A DNA stretch of 64,000 nucleotides from Haemophilus parainfluenzae (GTDB taxonomy: Bacteria > Pseudomonadota > Gammaproteobacteria > Enterobacterales > Pasteurellaceae), in assembly GCF_900450995.1 (NCBI RefSeq), contig NZ_UGHY01000002.1, positions 904,501 to 968,500 of the forward strand, given 5' to 3'. Below the pieces are notes generated by a model. It was not told the DNA's origin, made no database searches, and saw only the letters and a program-made list of their open reading frames with translations. The first letter of the stretch is position 1. Every line of letters starts with the position of its first letter. Made by a program: the position numbers and the translations under genes. Shown here piece by piece: positions 1 to 7,339 of the stretch.

Positions 1-220
1 AATGGCGTTTGCAATGTTTACAACACCAACGTTTACGAGAAGAAAGGAAATAGGCTTCGTGGCGAATACCACAATGCGGACAGCATACATCACGAACATT
101 ATTAGGGTTTCCCCAACGGTGAGTTTTTAAAAGGTGAAAAGCATCTTCTTCTGTAAGGCGTAAAATATCTTTTAAATTGATGTTTTTTGATTTACTTGAA
201 AGTAAATAATGTTGAGCCAT
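1..220 (-). CDS. IS1595-type transposase, N-terminal part (cut by window edge)
   Basis: Reading the minus strand from ATG at 220 gives 73 residues that begin MAQHYLLSS and carry two zinc-ribbon pairs, CPHCG near residue 51 and CCKHC near residue 68. This is the N-terminal zinc-ribbon region of ISXO2/IS1595 transposases. It is clearly related to, but not identical with, the start of the complete transposase at 5848, which has the same MxQH-LLSSK opening, EE-A motif, RWG and CxxC pairs. The DDE catalytic domain would lie beyond position 1, so I cannot tell whether the gene is intact. It points away from the accessory genes that follow. Confidence 0.8.
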   Translation of the reverse strand, partial: MAQHYLLSSKSKNINLKDILRLTEEDAFHLLKTHRWGNPNNVRDVCCPHCGIRHEAYFLSSRKRWCCKHCKRH

Positions 221-627
221 TGCGAATTTCCTTGTGTAGTACAAGGCATCCGAGATTTGCTAAACGCCAGACACAAAAAATCGCCCATCTGAAAACTCAG
301 ATCGGCTCAAAGCGTTTACGCCTCGAATACCGTTACCCACAAGGAACTTGTGGAAGGCTCATTTAAAATGAGTGAAATTGCGATTGTTAAAACAGGAAAT
401 TTACAAGATGAAATTTTCTGCCACCTAAACATTCGCTACACACCTGTTAATGTGTATTAATTGGTGATTGAATAAAGTTGCATTCTTTGGCTAATTCTAT
501 AATTTGTAGTAAGTTTTCCCTGCAAATCAGCGTAAATATAGTCCTTTGAAGATTTTTCGTCAAATAAAAAAAGCAATTCCTCACGAAGTTGCTTTCATCT
601 ATTATTTGTTATCGCTAGTGTCCGTAA
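221..627. other. Intergenic region without a convincing gene
   Basis: This 407-base stretch separates the leftward transposase from the DUF805 gene. It has a small hairpin with arms ATCTGA/TCAGAT at 287-302. A 30-codon plus-strand frame runs from 368 to 460 (starts MSEIAIVKTGN) without a clear ribosome site; I do not recognise it and treat it as unproven. No terminal inverted repeat for the IS1595-type element could be recognised. Confidence 0.5.
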
Positions 628-1026
628 TTATTTATTCGATATTACAGGATTTTCGCCAAATTTATTCGATTCGGCACTACCTTGCACAACTCCGATGACG
701 ATTGAAATGATGATTGCAATCCCTTCACCAATAACAGGAATTAGCATAATTAACATATATAAAGTAAACCAACCCGATAAATTTATATCGTGTAATCTAC
801 GGACTGTTAGGGATATTGAAGGTGGTAAGGTAGCAACAAAAACTACTAAAAAAAGTATTACTCCAATACCTGTAAAAGCAAAAGCACCTAAAATAGCGAA
901 TATTAACGCATAAAATAAAGTAAATCCCCAATACTCTTTTCGTCTAGCACGCCCTTTAAAGTTTACATAGTTTTTAGTAAATGCTTCAATAAAGTATGTA
1001 AATAACGATTTTTCAATCATAATCAA
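628..1026 (-). CDS. DUF805 family membrane protein
   Basis: This is a 132-residue inner-membrane protein of unknown role. The DUF805 hallmarks are visible: an aromatic/basic N-terminus with F-KGRARRKEYW (about residues 24-35), the RRLHDINLSGW motif before the third hydrophobic segment (about 76-86), and a closing NKFGENP. Hydrophobic stretches lie at about 36-66 and 87-115. The stop of the upstream membrane-protein gene is 5 bases before the start, so the two are probably co-transcribed. It is the last gene of a four-gene minus-strand set of envelope proteins. DUF805 genes often sit in accessory DNA; no function is claimed. Confidence 0.85.
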   Translation of the reverse strand: MIMIEKSLFTYFIEAFTKNYVNFKGRARRKEYWGFTLFYALIFAILGAFAFTGIGVILFLVVFVATLPPSISLTVRRLHDINLSGWFTLYMLIMLIPVIGEGIAIIISIVIGVVQGSAESNKFGENPVISNK

Positions 1027-1031
1027 TCCTC

Positions 1032-1814
1032 TTAATGTGAATGTGTATTTTCAATATAATCTGTTGGATTATCAGCAGTTAAATCTTTTTTACTATTAAC
1101 CTGCTTGAGAAATGCATTTTTTGCTAGATGCCCTAACTCATGCGAAACTGAACCATAATAGAGAACAAGTAAAAATGGTAGCAACAAAATCTCAATAGGA
1201 AACGCTATAAATAATAATAACGAATCAAGGATTATTAAAAGTAATACTGTGACTAGATAAAAAACATAAAATTTTAAGAAATTATGTAAATTAGCCATTA
1301 GAAATAAGATGTTTTTCGGTATATTTAATAATTCTAACCATTTTCCAGTTAATGCATATCTAATGATTCCACATTGAAGAATTGGATTTGAGATCATGCC
1401 CCATATAAAGTAGATAAATAACGTTGCAATATAATCCTCAATGTAATCAGTAAGATAGCCTGTTAATCCTCCTTGTATAAATTCTAGTATATCTAAGAAC
1501 AATCCTAGAATACCTTTTAGTCCTAATAAATAACAAAAAGCTGTTGGAATCATCCAATATATAATCGTAACTCCTGTTATTTGTAACCCTTTCAGAACTA
1601 TTTTCTTTATTTGTAATGATTGCAACGGCTTATCTAGCATAATATCTTCAACCATCTGAACCTGCCATCCTTTAATAAATATTATGCCGAATGGATACTT
1701 TATAAATGGAAAAAATAGTAATAAAGGAATAATCCAAAGCTTCTTATAGAAACTTCTATCAGAAAAGAGATATACGTATCCTTCTTGATATTCTTTAAGC
1801 AAATTTTTAAACAT
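1032..1814 (-). CDS. Multi-pass membrane protein with an HELGH motif, unknown function
   Basis: This is a 260-residue protein with about five or six hydrophobic segments. I place the start at ATG 1814 (MFKNLLKEYQEGY); a longer TTG start at 1859 would overlap the end of the preceding lipoprotein gene. Near the C-terminus, after the last hydrophobic segment, it carries SHELGHLAKNAF. This matches the HExxH zinc pattern of membrane metalloproteases, but no clear third ligand is visible, so protease activity is only a possibility. The early part (aromatic, positively charged, then a long hydrophobic segment) resembles integral inner-membrane proteins generally. I do not recognise a family. Confidence 0.6.
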   Translation of the reverse strand: MFKNLLKEYQEGYVYLFSDRSFYKKLWIIPLLLFFPFIKYPFGIIFIKGWQVQMVEDIMLDKPLQSLQIKKIVLKGLQITGVTIIYWMIPTAFCYLLGLKGILGLFLDILEFIQGGLTGYLTDYIEDYIATLFIYFIWGMISNPILQCGIIRYALTGKWLELLNIPKNILFLMANLHNFLKFYVFYLVTVLLLIILDSLLLFIAFPIEILLLPFLLVLYYGSVSHELGHLAKNAFLKQVNSKKDLTADNPTDYIENTHSH

Positions 1815-1834
1815 TCTCGTGTTATACCTAAAAT

Positions 1835-2368
1835 TTAAAGAGTATTGAGGACTTTGCAAGGCTGATTCTTGGTAATTACAATGGGTTTATATAAACAACT
1901 TCCACAAACACTTCCATATTGAAGGATATATAGTTTTTTACCATTAATCATAAATTCGTAAGTTGATGATGTGTATCCTTGATTATTTGATAAAGGAGAT
2001 GAGCATTTTTCACCTGCTTTACTCTCTTTAACAAAGATTTTATGGAGTTTTAATTCATTACTTAATAATTCAACTTGATCGTAGTCATAATTTACTTCAT
2101 TTTCTTGAATTAAAGTATTATGGTTTAATGCCTTAAAGAACATAAGATCAGATGTATCCATCTTTATAGATGAACCTACTGCTTTACCTTGAGATAGATT
2201 AACCAAACTGTTATATAAAGATGAATCAGTGGTTTGCTCCGTTCTAAATGGATTGCCAACTCTTTTCTTCACAAATGTACCTTGTGAAATATCTTTAAGT
2301 CCCTCTGTAACTTCTGCACAAGAAGTTAATGATAAGGTTAGTATTACTACCTTAAATATTTTTCTCAT
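1835..2368 (-). CDS. Putative lipoprotein, unknown function
   Basis: This is a 177-residue protein with a lipoprotein signal: basic N-terminus MRKIFK, a hydrophobic stretch, then the lipobox LTSC with cysteine near residue 17. The mature part has four more cysteines, including a CGSC pair near residue 155, which could form disulfides in the periplasm. It lies between a secreted protein gene (9-base gap upstream) and the membrane-protein gene downstream, within one minus-strand set. No family was recognised; the role is likely in the cell envelope from the signal alone. Confidence 0.65.
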   Translation of the reverse strand: MRKIFKVVILTLSLTSCAEVTEGLKDISQGTFVKKRVGNPFRTEQTTDSSLYNSLVNLSQGKAVGSSIKMDTSDLMFFKALNHNTLIQENEVNYDYDQVELLSNELKLHKIFVKESKAGEKCSSPLSNNQGYTSSTYEFMINGKKLYILQYGSVCGSCLYKPIVITKNQPCKVLNTL

Positions 2369-2377
2369 AACATTTCC

Positions 2378-2818
2378 TTATGGATATTTCTTGATGCAAG
2401 AAGCCAAGCTTTTCTTGTAACTACGCCCTTGTTCAGTAATTACATCCGATACTAAGCATTGGTTGTTTTCACATTCCAGTTGATAGACTAAATCAATGGT
2501 TTTCTTCTTACTTTTTAGAGTGACATTTACCTGTTCCTTAATAATTTTTATGATAGGTTTTACTTCAACTTGATTTCTCACCATTCCATAGATCCAAAAT
2601 TCGGAAAGGCATGTTCCGCCGTATTCATACTCATTTTCGTTATGAATATCTGTTGCTTTCATTTGCAAATCTGCAAACTCTTTTGTTGAGTAGCGTTCTA
2701 AATCATTGGTTTGATAGACCTTTGCAACGGTATCTACTTTAGCTTGCTCTAAATGTGACAACGCGAAAACGTTTGTAGATACGAATACTGTAGATAAAGA
2801 TAGAAGTAGCTTATTCAT
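2378..2818 (-). CDS. Secreted protein, unknown function
   Basis: This 146-residue protein starts MNKLLLSLSTVFVSTNVFA, a clear Sec signal peptide with probable cleavage after the alanine near residue 19. The mature domain is small, has four cysteines (GGTCLSEF, the ECENNQCL pair, and ASCIKK near the end) and looks like a disulfide-stabilised periplasmic protein. It is the promoter-proximal gene of the four-gene minus-strand envelope set at 628-2818. I do not recognise the family. Confidence 0.6.
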   Translation of the reverse strand: MNKLLLSLSTVFVSTNVFALSHLEQAKVDTVAKVYQTNDLERYSTKEFADLQMKATDIHNENEYEYGGTCLSEFWIYGMVRNQVEVKPIIKIIKEQVNVTLKSKKKTIDLVYQLECENNQCLVSDVITEQGRSYKKSLASCIKKYP

Positions 2819-2983
2819 AATAAAAAACCTATAATGATTAATATAAGAAATTTAGGGAAATTTTCAGTAAGAACCCGCATTAAACCTAGCTATAATACAT
2901 AATCTGGTTGTTTCGCTGTAGCAACTGGTAATCTCTATCAACTACCCTAGTAGTGGGTATTCAAGAAATTTTACAGGTACAAA

Positions 2984-3397
2984 ATGAGTGTCAATGAGAA
3001 GATTCGAAAGATCCGAGAAGCAAAGGATTGGTCGCAGGAACAGATGGCTGAAAAACTGGATATGTCATTAAATGGCTATGCTAAAATTGAGCGTGGTGAA
3101 AGTAAAATTTACCTAGACAAACTAGAACAAATTGCACAAGTATTTGACATTGATGTAATTGAGCTAATGCAATCAGATGGTAGAAATATCTGTTTTCAAA
3201 TTGAATCGCCTCTAGGTTCAGTGTATCAAGGCGGTGGAGAAACTCAGTTACTGATTGAGATTGAACGATTGAAGTTGGCTTTGTCTCATGCAAATGATAA
3301 AGAAGGATTGTTGAATAAGCTACTTGAACAAAAAGATAGTGAAATTAGGGCATTAAAAGAGTTCGTTCGAATGTTAACATCTGAAGCTCAAGTCTAA
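2984..3397 (+). CDS. XRE-family transcriptional regulator with C-terminal coiled coil
   Basis: This is a 137-residue DNA-binding protein. Residues 5-60 form a typical helix-turn-helix of the Cro/C1 (XRE) type: IRKIREAKDWSQEQMAEKL, then MSLNGYAKIERGES as the recognition part, then LEQIAQVFDIDVIELM. The C-terminal half (about 85-130) is charged and heptad-like, probably a dimerising coiled coil. It is transcribed divergently from the envelope gene set (165-base gap) and reads toward the unknown three-gene cluster at 3508, so it may control either group; that is inference from position. Confidence 0.85.
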   Translation: MSVNEKIRKIREAKDWSQEQMAEKLDMSLNGYAKIERGESKIYLDKLEQIAQVFDIDVIELMQSDGRNICFQIESPLGSVYQGGGETQLLIEIERLKLALSHANDKEGLLNKLLEQKDSEIRALKEFVRMLTSEAQV

Positions 3398-3507
3398 AGC
3401 TATTATTTTTACTCAAATTCTTTATCTTTTGGATTTTCACATACATTTTTGATTATTCTTTGATAAAATACTAACATAAATTAACAAGCATACAGGATAG
3501 AAAAGCT

Positions 3508-4206
3508 ATGAAACCTCTCTCATATCAGTTTTTTATATTTAACAACGAATTTTCACATCTTAGTGTTAATGATGATGATATTCTATCATTTTTGAGATGT
3601 TTTGAGAGTTTCTTACCACAAAGAAATCAAGGTATTGAGTTTGAAGTTAAAGATAATAAAATCACTCAAAAAGTTATAGATAGCATTGATCTTCAATCTA
3701 TTGATAATAAATGGAAAATTGAGTTTAAGCCTAAGCAAATTCTTATATCATATAATCATAGTTATCCAGATGATACTTATTCTTTAGATAAGTTTAATTG
3801 TGAAGCATTAAAACTAATAGATAAAATATCTGAAAGAATCTCTTTCGATAATACCATTAGGTTAGGGTTTATAAGAAATATAGCAGAAGAAAATTGTCAA
3901 GATTTTATTGAGGAGAAATCAAGTTTCATTAATAATGAGATAGATTCAAATGAACTTATAGAAAAAAGTATCCGTTTTACTTTTAGAAAAAACTCGTCAA
4001 ATTTAGAGGAACTCCTAAATCATGTTAAAGCCATCAATTACTCCTCTGATGCTAAAATAGAAAGCATCGAAAGTGGATTGGCTTCAGAATTTTCAGGGAT
4101 TCATGTTCTTGATGATATAAATACTTTAACTTCAAATTTAGTACCTAGGTTTGGACGCGAGAAAATTAGATTATTTTTAAATGAAGTAGAAAATATGTTG
4201 AGATAG
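3508..4206 (+). CDS. Unknown protein, possibly TIGR04255-like; first gene of a three-gene cluster
   Basis: This is a 232-residue soluble protein with no signal peptide or membrane segment. The order of elements recalls TIGR04255-type proteins: a beta-rich N-terminal region, W-IEFKPKQILISY (about 75-90), helices, then a strand resembling RLGFIRNI (about 113-120), and a C-terminal LDDINT segment followed by a helix. That comparison is made by eye and is weak. AGGA lies at a good distance before the ATG. It is AT-rich, and two more unknown genes follow with gaps of 5 and 2 bases, so the three are almost certainly one operon. Confidence 0.6.
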   Translation: MKPLSYQFFIFNNEFSHLSVNDDDILSFLRCFESFLPQRNQGIEFEVKDNKITQKVIDSIDLQSIDNKWKIEFKPKQILISYNHSYPDDTYSLDKFNCEALKLIDKISERISFDNTIRLGFIRNIAEENCQDFIEEKSSFINNEIDSNELIEKSIRFTFRKNSSNLEELLNHVKAINYSSDAKIESIESGLASEFSGIHVLDDINTLTSNLVPRFGREKIRLFLNEVENMLR

Positions 4207-4211
4207 AAATT

Positions 4212-4805
4212 ATGTATAATTTTGCAACAATGATGGAAACTCCTATAAGAAAATTTGTCTCTAATGAAAAGAAAACAATTTATTTGAAGGAATTTATTTC
4301 CAGTGATATAAATACAGATATTCATATATCAACATCATCTAATATTCCTATTGAGATTTTGAATAACAGAAACTTTGAAAAAGAGCTGGTATCAGAATTT
4401 CAGGATAAATTTATAAATTTTATGATGTTTGATGAAATCAATGAGGATTATAGTGTTTCTATCGAATTAGAATTATTAAACTACTTTAACAAAAATTCAT
4501 ATGTAACGGGACAATGGTTTTCTAATTTGTTTAGAGACTTTATAAGCGAGCCTAGAGTTTTAATTAATCTATTAAAGATTATAGCTAAATTAGGACATAA
4601 AAAAATACCTAACGCACATGTTTGTGTTATGTCATTATTAGCAAATAAAGATGTTGAGATAAAAGATTTTGCAATTAGAGTGTTTGAATCTTGGGCTGAT
4701 CCTGAATCTTTAAAGATTTTAGATAATACAGTAGTTACTCCTGAATGGTTAGAGTCTTATAGAAAATTGGTAGTTAAAGACCTTAAAACTTGTTTCACAA
4801 ACTAA
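4212..4805 (+). CDS. Unknown protein with HEAT-like C-terminal helices; second gene of cluster
   Basis: This is a 197-residue protein with no signal or membrane segments. The C-terminal half (about 100-170) consists of short amphipathic helices in HEAT-like pairs, with a repeat-like segment LLANKDVEIKDFAIRVFESW followed by DPESLKILDN. HEAT-type folds usually act in protein or nucleic-acid contacts. The gene begins 5 bases after the first cluster gene. A second in-frame ATG at 4230 is an alternative start. Function unknown; a role as partner of the proteins on either side is inferred only from the tight spacing. Confidence 0.6.
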   Translation: MYNFATMMETPIRKFVSNEKKTIYLKEFISSDINTDIHISTSSNIPIEILNNRNFEKELVSEFQDKFINFMMFDEINEDYSVSIELELLNYFNKNSYVTGQWFSNLFRDFISEPRVLINLLKIIAKLGHKKIPNAHVCVMSLLANKDVEIKDFAIRVFESWADPESLKILDNTVVTPEWLESYRKLVVKDLKTCFTN

Positions 4806-4807
4806 TT

Positions 4808-5359
4808 ATGTCATTCCTTATTAGAAAAATAACTAAATCAAAGTGGAAAAACTCAAATGATCCACAAGGTGAGAAAGAATTAGAGATCAATAAACTTTCA
4901 TCTGATGCTATAACATCATGTTTAAGAACATCGAAGAACGCACTTTCTTTCTGGGAAATATCTGATATTAAAAATGAATCAGATTTAGATAATAATAGCG
5001 ATCTCAAAAATATAATAATAGCATTATTAACCAGCTCAAAAGCTGAGGATGTTAATGTTTTAGATATAGTATATTTTGAAAAGAATGAAGAACAGTTAAA
5101 TAAATACGGTATCTCATTTGAAAAAACAGAAGGAGATACCGTAGATGATAATCTAAGATCTCTTCATATAGATTTGTGTGATTTAAATCATGAAAATTTA
5201 ACTTTTATTGCTGGTACTATGTGTACTTGCTTAAATAAGAATCAACATAAGAGATTTACAAAAAATTACCTAAAAAGTGTTTTAAAAGAACATCTGGAAG
5301 CAAATAAGCATTTGCTTCCAAAATTAACCCCTGAATTACAAGAAAAACTAGGGATATAA
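4808..5359 (+). CDS. Unknown soluble protein; third gene of cluster
   Basis: This is a 183-residue protein starting MSFLIRKITKSKW. I chose ATG 4808 over a TTG at 4790, which would overlap the preceding gene; with ATG the gap is 2 bases. It is charged and mostly helical in character, with a cysteine-containing stretch GTMCTCLNKNQHKRF near residue 140 and a helical tail ending KLTPELQEKLGI. No known domain was recognised. A strong stem-loop follows at 5375-5407, closing the three-gene unit. Confidence 0.6.
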   Translation: MSFLIRKITKSKWKNSNDPQGEKELEINKLSSDAITSCLRTSKNALSFWEISDIKNESDLDNNSDLKNIIIALLTSSKAEDVNVLDIVYFEKNEEQLNKYGISFEKTEGDTVDDNLRSLHIDLCDLNHENLTFIAGTMCTCLNKNQHKRFTKNYLKSVLKEHLEANKHLLPKLTPELQEKLGI

Positions 5360-5374
5360 TCTATATAAGATAGG

Positions 5375-5407
5375 GCATCTAACTTATTCAACATTATAGT
5401 TAGATGC
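5375..5407. terminator. Bidirectional terminator between convergent genes
   Basis: GCATCTAACT at 5375-5384 pairs with AGTTAGATGC at 5398-5407, with a 13-base loop and a T-rich tract after it on the plus strand. It closes the unknown three-gene unit and may also serve the XRE gene that ends at 5412 on the other strand. Confidence 0.8.
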
Positions 5408-5411
5408 TGTT

Positions 5412-5741
5412 CTATTTTTTTATTTCCTTGAGTAAAATAGATAGAGCATTTTTTAATTCATTAGATATCATACGATAATATCCTATTAATTCCTTTTCTT
5501 GAACAGATATACTATTTTCTAGGCTTATCGTATCAAACATTACGCCATCTCCTGTTAATAACCAAGTAATATTAATCCCTAATCCTTTATGAATTTTCAC
5601 TAAGGCATCTACATTCGGATCGCGTCCCTCATTTAAGTAATTCATTGCTGAACGATACGAGATTCCTGTTACTTTTGAAAATTCTGTTACGGTCATATTT
5701 TTAGCATCTAAGACCTGCTTTAAACGTTCTGATATGCACAT
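5412..5741 (-). CDS. XRE-family (phage-repressor-like) regulator
   Basis: This is a 109-residue protein with an N-terminal helix-turn-helix: ERLKQVLDAKNMTVTEFSKV, then the recognition segment GISYRSAMNYLNEGRDPNVDAL and a closing GINITWLLTGDG. This pattern is typical of temperate-phage repressor-like regulators that choose a hydrophobic dimer surface after the HTH. It is transcribed away from the IS1595-type transposase, and the 106 bases between them hold a perfect dyad at 5771-5796. It is therefore likely to repress itself and the transposase gene, by inference from the layout. Confidence 0.85.
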   Translation of the reverse strand: MCISERLKQVLDAKNMTVTEFSKVTGISYRSAMNYLNEGRDPNVDALVKIHKGLGINITWLLTGDGVMFDTISLENSISVQEKELIGYYRMISNELKNALSILLKEIKK

Positions 5742-5770
5742 TATTTCACATTCCTATTGAAAAAAGTGAA

Positions 5771-5796
5771 TGATTGTGATATTTTGTACACAATCA
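5771..5796. promoter_or_regulatory. Probable operator, perfect dyad between XRE gene and transposase
   Basis: TGATTGTG at 5771-5778 is repeated inverted as CACAATCA at 5789-5796, with ten bases between. It lies in the only space between the divergent XRE regulator and the transposase. Looser TTCAC/GTGAA half-sites are seen just to the left (about 5750-5769). The XRE protein is the natural candidate to bind it. Confidence 0.55.
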
Positions 5797-5847
5797 ATAT
5801 GAATAATATTTCATATTTTAGTTCTATCAAGGTGTGATCTCAATACT

Positions 5848-6885
5848 ATGACACAACATTTTCTTCTTTCTAGCAAAGCTCGCACGCTTTCTTCTTACGA
5901 GATTGCACAACTCTCGGAAGAAGAAGCGTATGATTTGCTTTGTGAATTAAGATGGGGTGGAAAAGAGTTCATCACTTGTCCTAAATGTGGGGTACAACAC
6001 AAGCCTTATTATATTTCTACACGTAAACAATGGCGCTGCAAACACTGTAATCACACTTTCAGTGTTACTTCTGGCACCATTTTTGCTAATCGCAAGAAAC
6101 CAATTAAGGTTTATCTCTATGCTTTAATGGAGTGGGTAAATGCCGTCAAAGGCTTATCATCCCTTCAATTAGCACGTAATGCAAAACTTAATCCTCGCAC
6201 GGCATTTGTTTTATCACATAAATTTCGTAAGGCATTACTGGAAAGTCGTGATATGAAACCCCTTTCAGGTGTAGTGGATATGGACGGTACTTATGTTCAT
6301 CCTGCACCACGTAAAGCAAATAAGACATCTGACCGCATTGACTATCGCTTAAAGGAAAATCAGAATCCTGATAAACGTTGTGTAATGGTTGCACGTGAGC
6401 ATTATTCGCCAGAAGAAAAAGCCAGTAATGCACTGCATTGTGGGGCAAAACGCTCTCACGTTTTTGTGGCGCATACGGAATCGCAATCGGTAGTGAAAAG
6501 TTTTGCCGATAAGTTCATTAAACCGAATACGCAAATCAATACCGATGAAAGCACTGCTTATGATGTCTTGTTGCCTTACTATAACTTGAGAACAGTAAAC
6601 CATAAGGAAGAATATTGCAGCGATTTAGGTGTAACAAACAATCAGGCTGAAAGTTTATTTAGTCGTTTCAAACGGATGTATTACGGACAAGTTCACCGTA
6701 TCAGCAACGAATACTTACTTAACTATGCTAATGAAATTGCCTACCGTGAGGACAATCGCCGAACATCAAATAAAGCGCAGTTTATTGATGTATTAAGCCG
6801 ATGTTTGAAAACCACCAACGATAACAATGAATGGTGTGGTTATTGGCAACGAAAAATTATCCATCAAGAAGTGATTTGGCAGTAG
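5848..6885 (+). CDS. IS1595 family (ISXO2-like) transposase
   Basis: This is a 345-residue transposase. The N-terminus has the IS1595 zinc ribbon CPKCG (about residue 46) and CKHCNHTF (about 64). The catalytic DDE/DDN domain follows, with VDMDGTYVHP (first Asp, about 143), INTDESTAYD (second Asp, about 233) and TNNQAESLFSRFKR (third acidic/Asn region, about 264-277). Length is normal for the family. The small gene at 6890 begins 4 bases after its stop, so the two are probably co-translated. No flanking terminal inverted repeats were found, so mobility is unproven; it may be part of a larger or domesticated unit controlled by the neighbouring XRE repressor. Confidence 0.9.
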   Translation: MTQHFLLSSKARTLSSYEIAQLSEEEAYDLLCELRWGGKEFITCPKCGVQHKPYYISTRKQWRCKHCNHTFSVTSGTIFANRKKPIKVYLYALMEWVNAVKGLSSLQLARNAKLNPRTAFVLSHKFRKALLESRDMKPLSGVVDMDGTYVHPAPRKANKTSDRIDYRLKENQNPDKRCVMVAREHYSPEEKASNALHCGAKRSHVFVAHTESQSVVKSFADKFIKPNTQINTDESTAYDVLLPYYNLRTVNHKEEYCSDLGVTNNQAESLFSRFKRMYYGQVHRISNEYLLNYANEIAYREDNRRTSNKAQFIDVLSRCLKTTNDNNEWCGYWQRKIIHQEVIWQ

Positions 6886-6889
6886 ATAT

Positions 6890-7312
6890 ATGGCATATAA
6901 CTTAGATAAGAAACTCAAAGAGTTTGAGTTTGAACGTAAACAGGTATTACATCATCTAGCCTTACTTGATGCAAACATTGCCACATTAAAACGTGCTATT
7001 GAGCTTACTCAACAGGAAACTGATATAGCCCTTTATAATACGGACAACTTTGTGTACCGTTCCAAATATAAGCTCTTTAAAGGGAAAATTCGTAAATACA
7101 TCGTACAAATGATGCGAGAAGCACCCAATAAAGCCTTTACAATAGCTGAACTCACGCAACGCATTTTTGATATTGAACTAAATCCTGACACGCCATCTGC
7201 AAAGCACCTTGATTCTGTTCGTAAACAACTGAATGAGTTTTATAAAAGAGAATGGATTAATAGGGTTCAAATCAGCCGAAATGAGGTTCACTGGCAATGG
7301 AAACAAAAATAG
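6890..7312 (+). CDS. Small coiled-coil/winged-helix protein coupled to transposase
   Basis: This is a 140-residue protein of unknown function. The first 45 residues are a heptad-rich charged helix (LDKKLKEFEFERKQVLHHL). After a linker, residues 65-140 look like a winged helix-turn-helix: IRKYIVQMMREAPNKAFTIAEL, a helix with KHLDSVRKQLNEFYKREWINR, then the strand pair ending EVHWQWK. It follows the transposase by 4 bases and resembles in design the convergent 7340-7798 gene, so both may be DNA-binding helpers of the transposase unit. That role is inference. Confidence 0.6.
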   Translation: MAYNLDKKLKEFEFERKQVLHHLALLDANIATLKRAIELTQQETDIALYNTDNFVYRSKYKLFKGKIRKYIVQMMREAPNKAFTIAELTQRIFDIELNPDTPSAKHLDSVRKQLNEFYKREWINRVQISRNEVHWQWKQK

Positions 7313-7332
7313 CGGTATTTCTACCGCTATTT
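7307..7332. terminator. Stem-loop between convergent genes
   Basis: An 11-base perfect stem, AAATAGCGGTA at 7307-7317 and TACCGCTATTT at 7322-7332, encloses a 4-base loop. It lies between the convergent 6890 and 7340 genes and probably ends both transcripts; it overlaps the stop region of the first. Confidence 0.65.
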
Positions 7333-7339
7333 ACTATCC

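Noticed and set aside
368..460. A 30-codon plus-strand frame (MSEIAIVKTGN…) before the DUF805 gene
   Set aside because: No clear ribosome site and no recognised family; too short to support by sequence alone.
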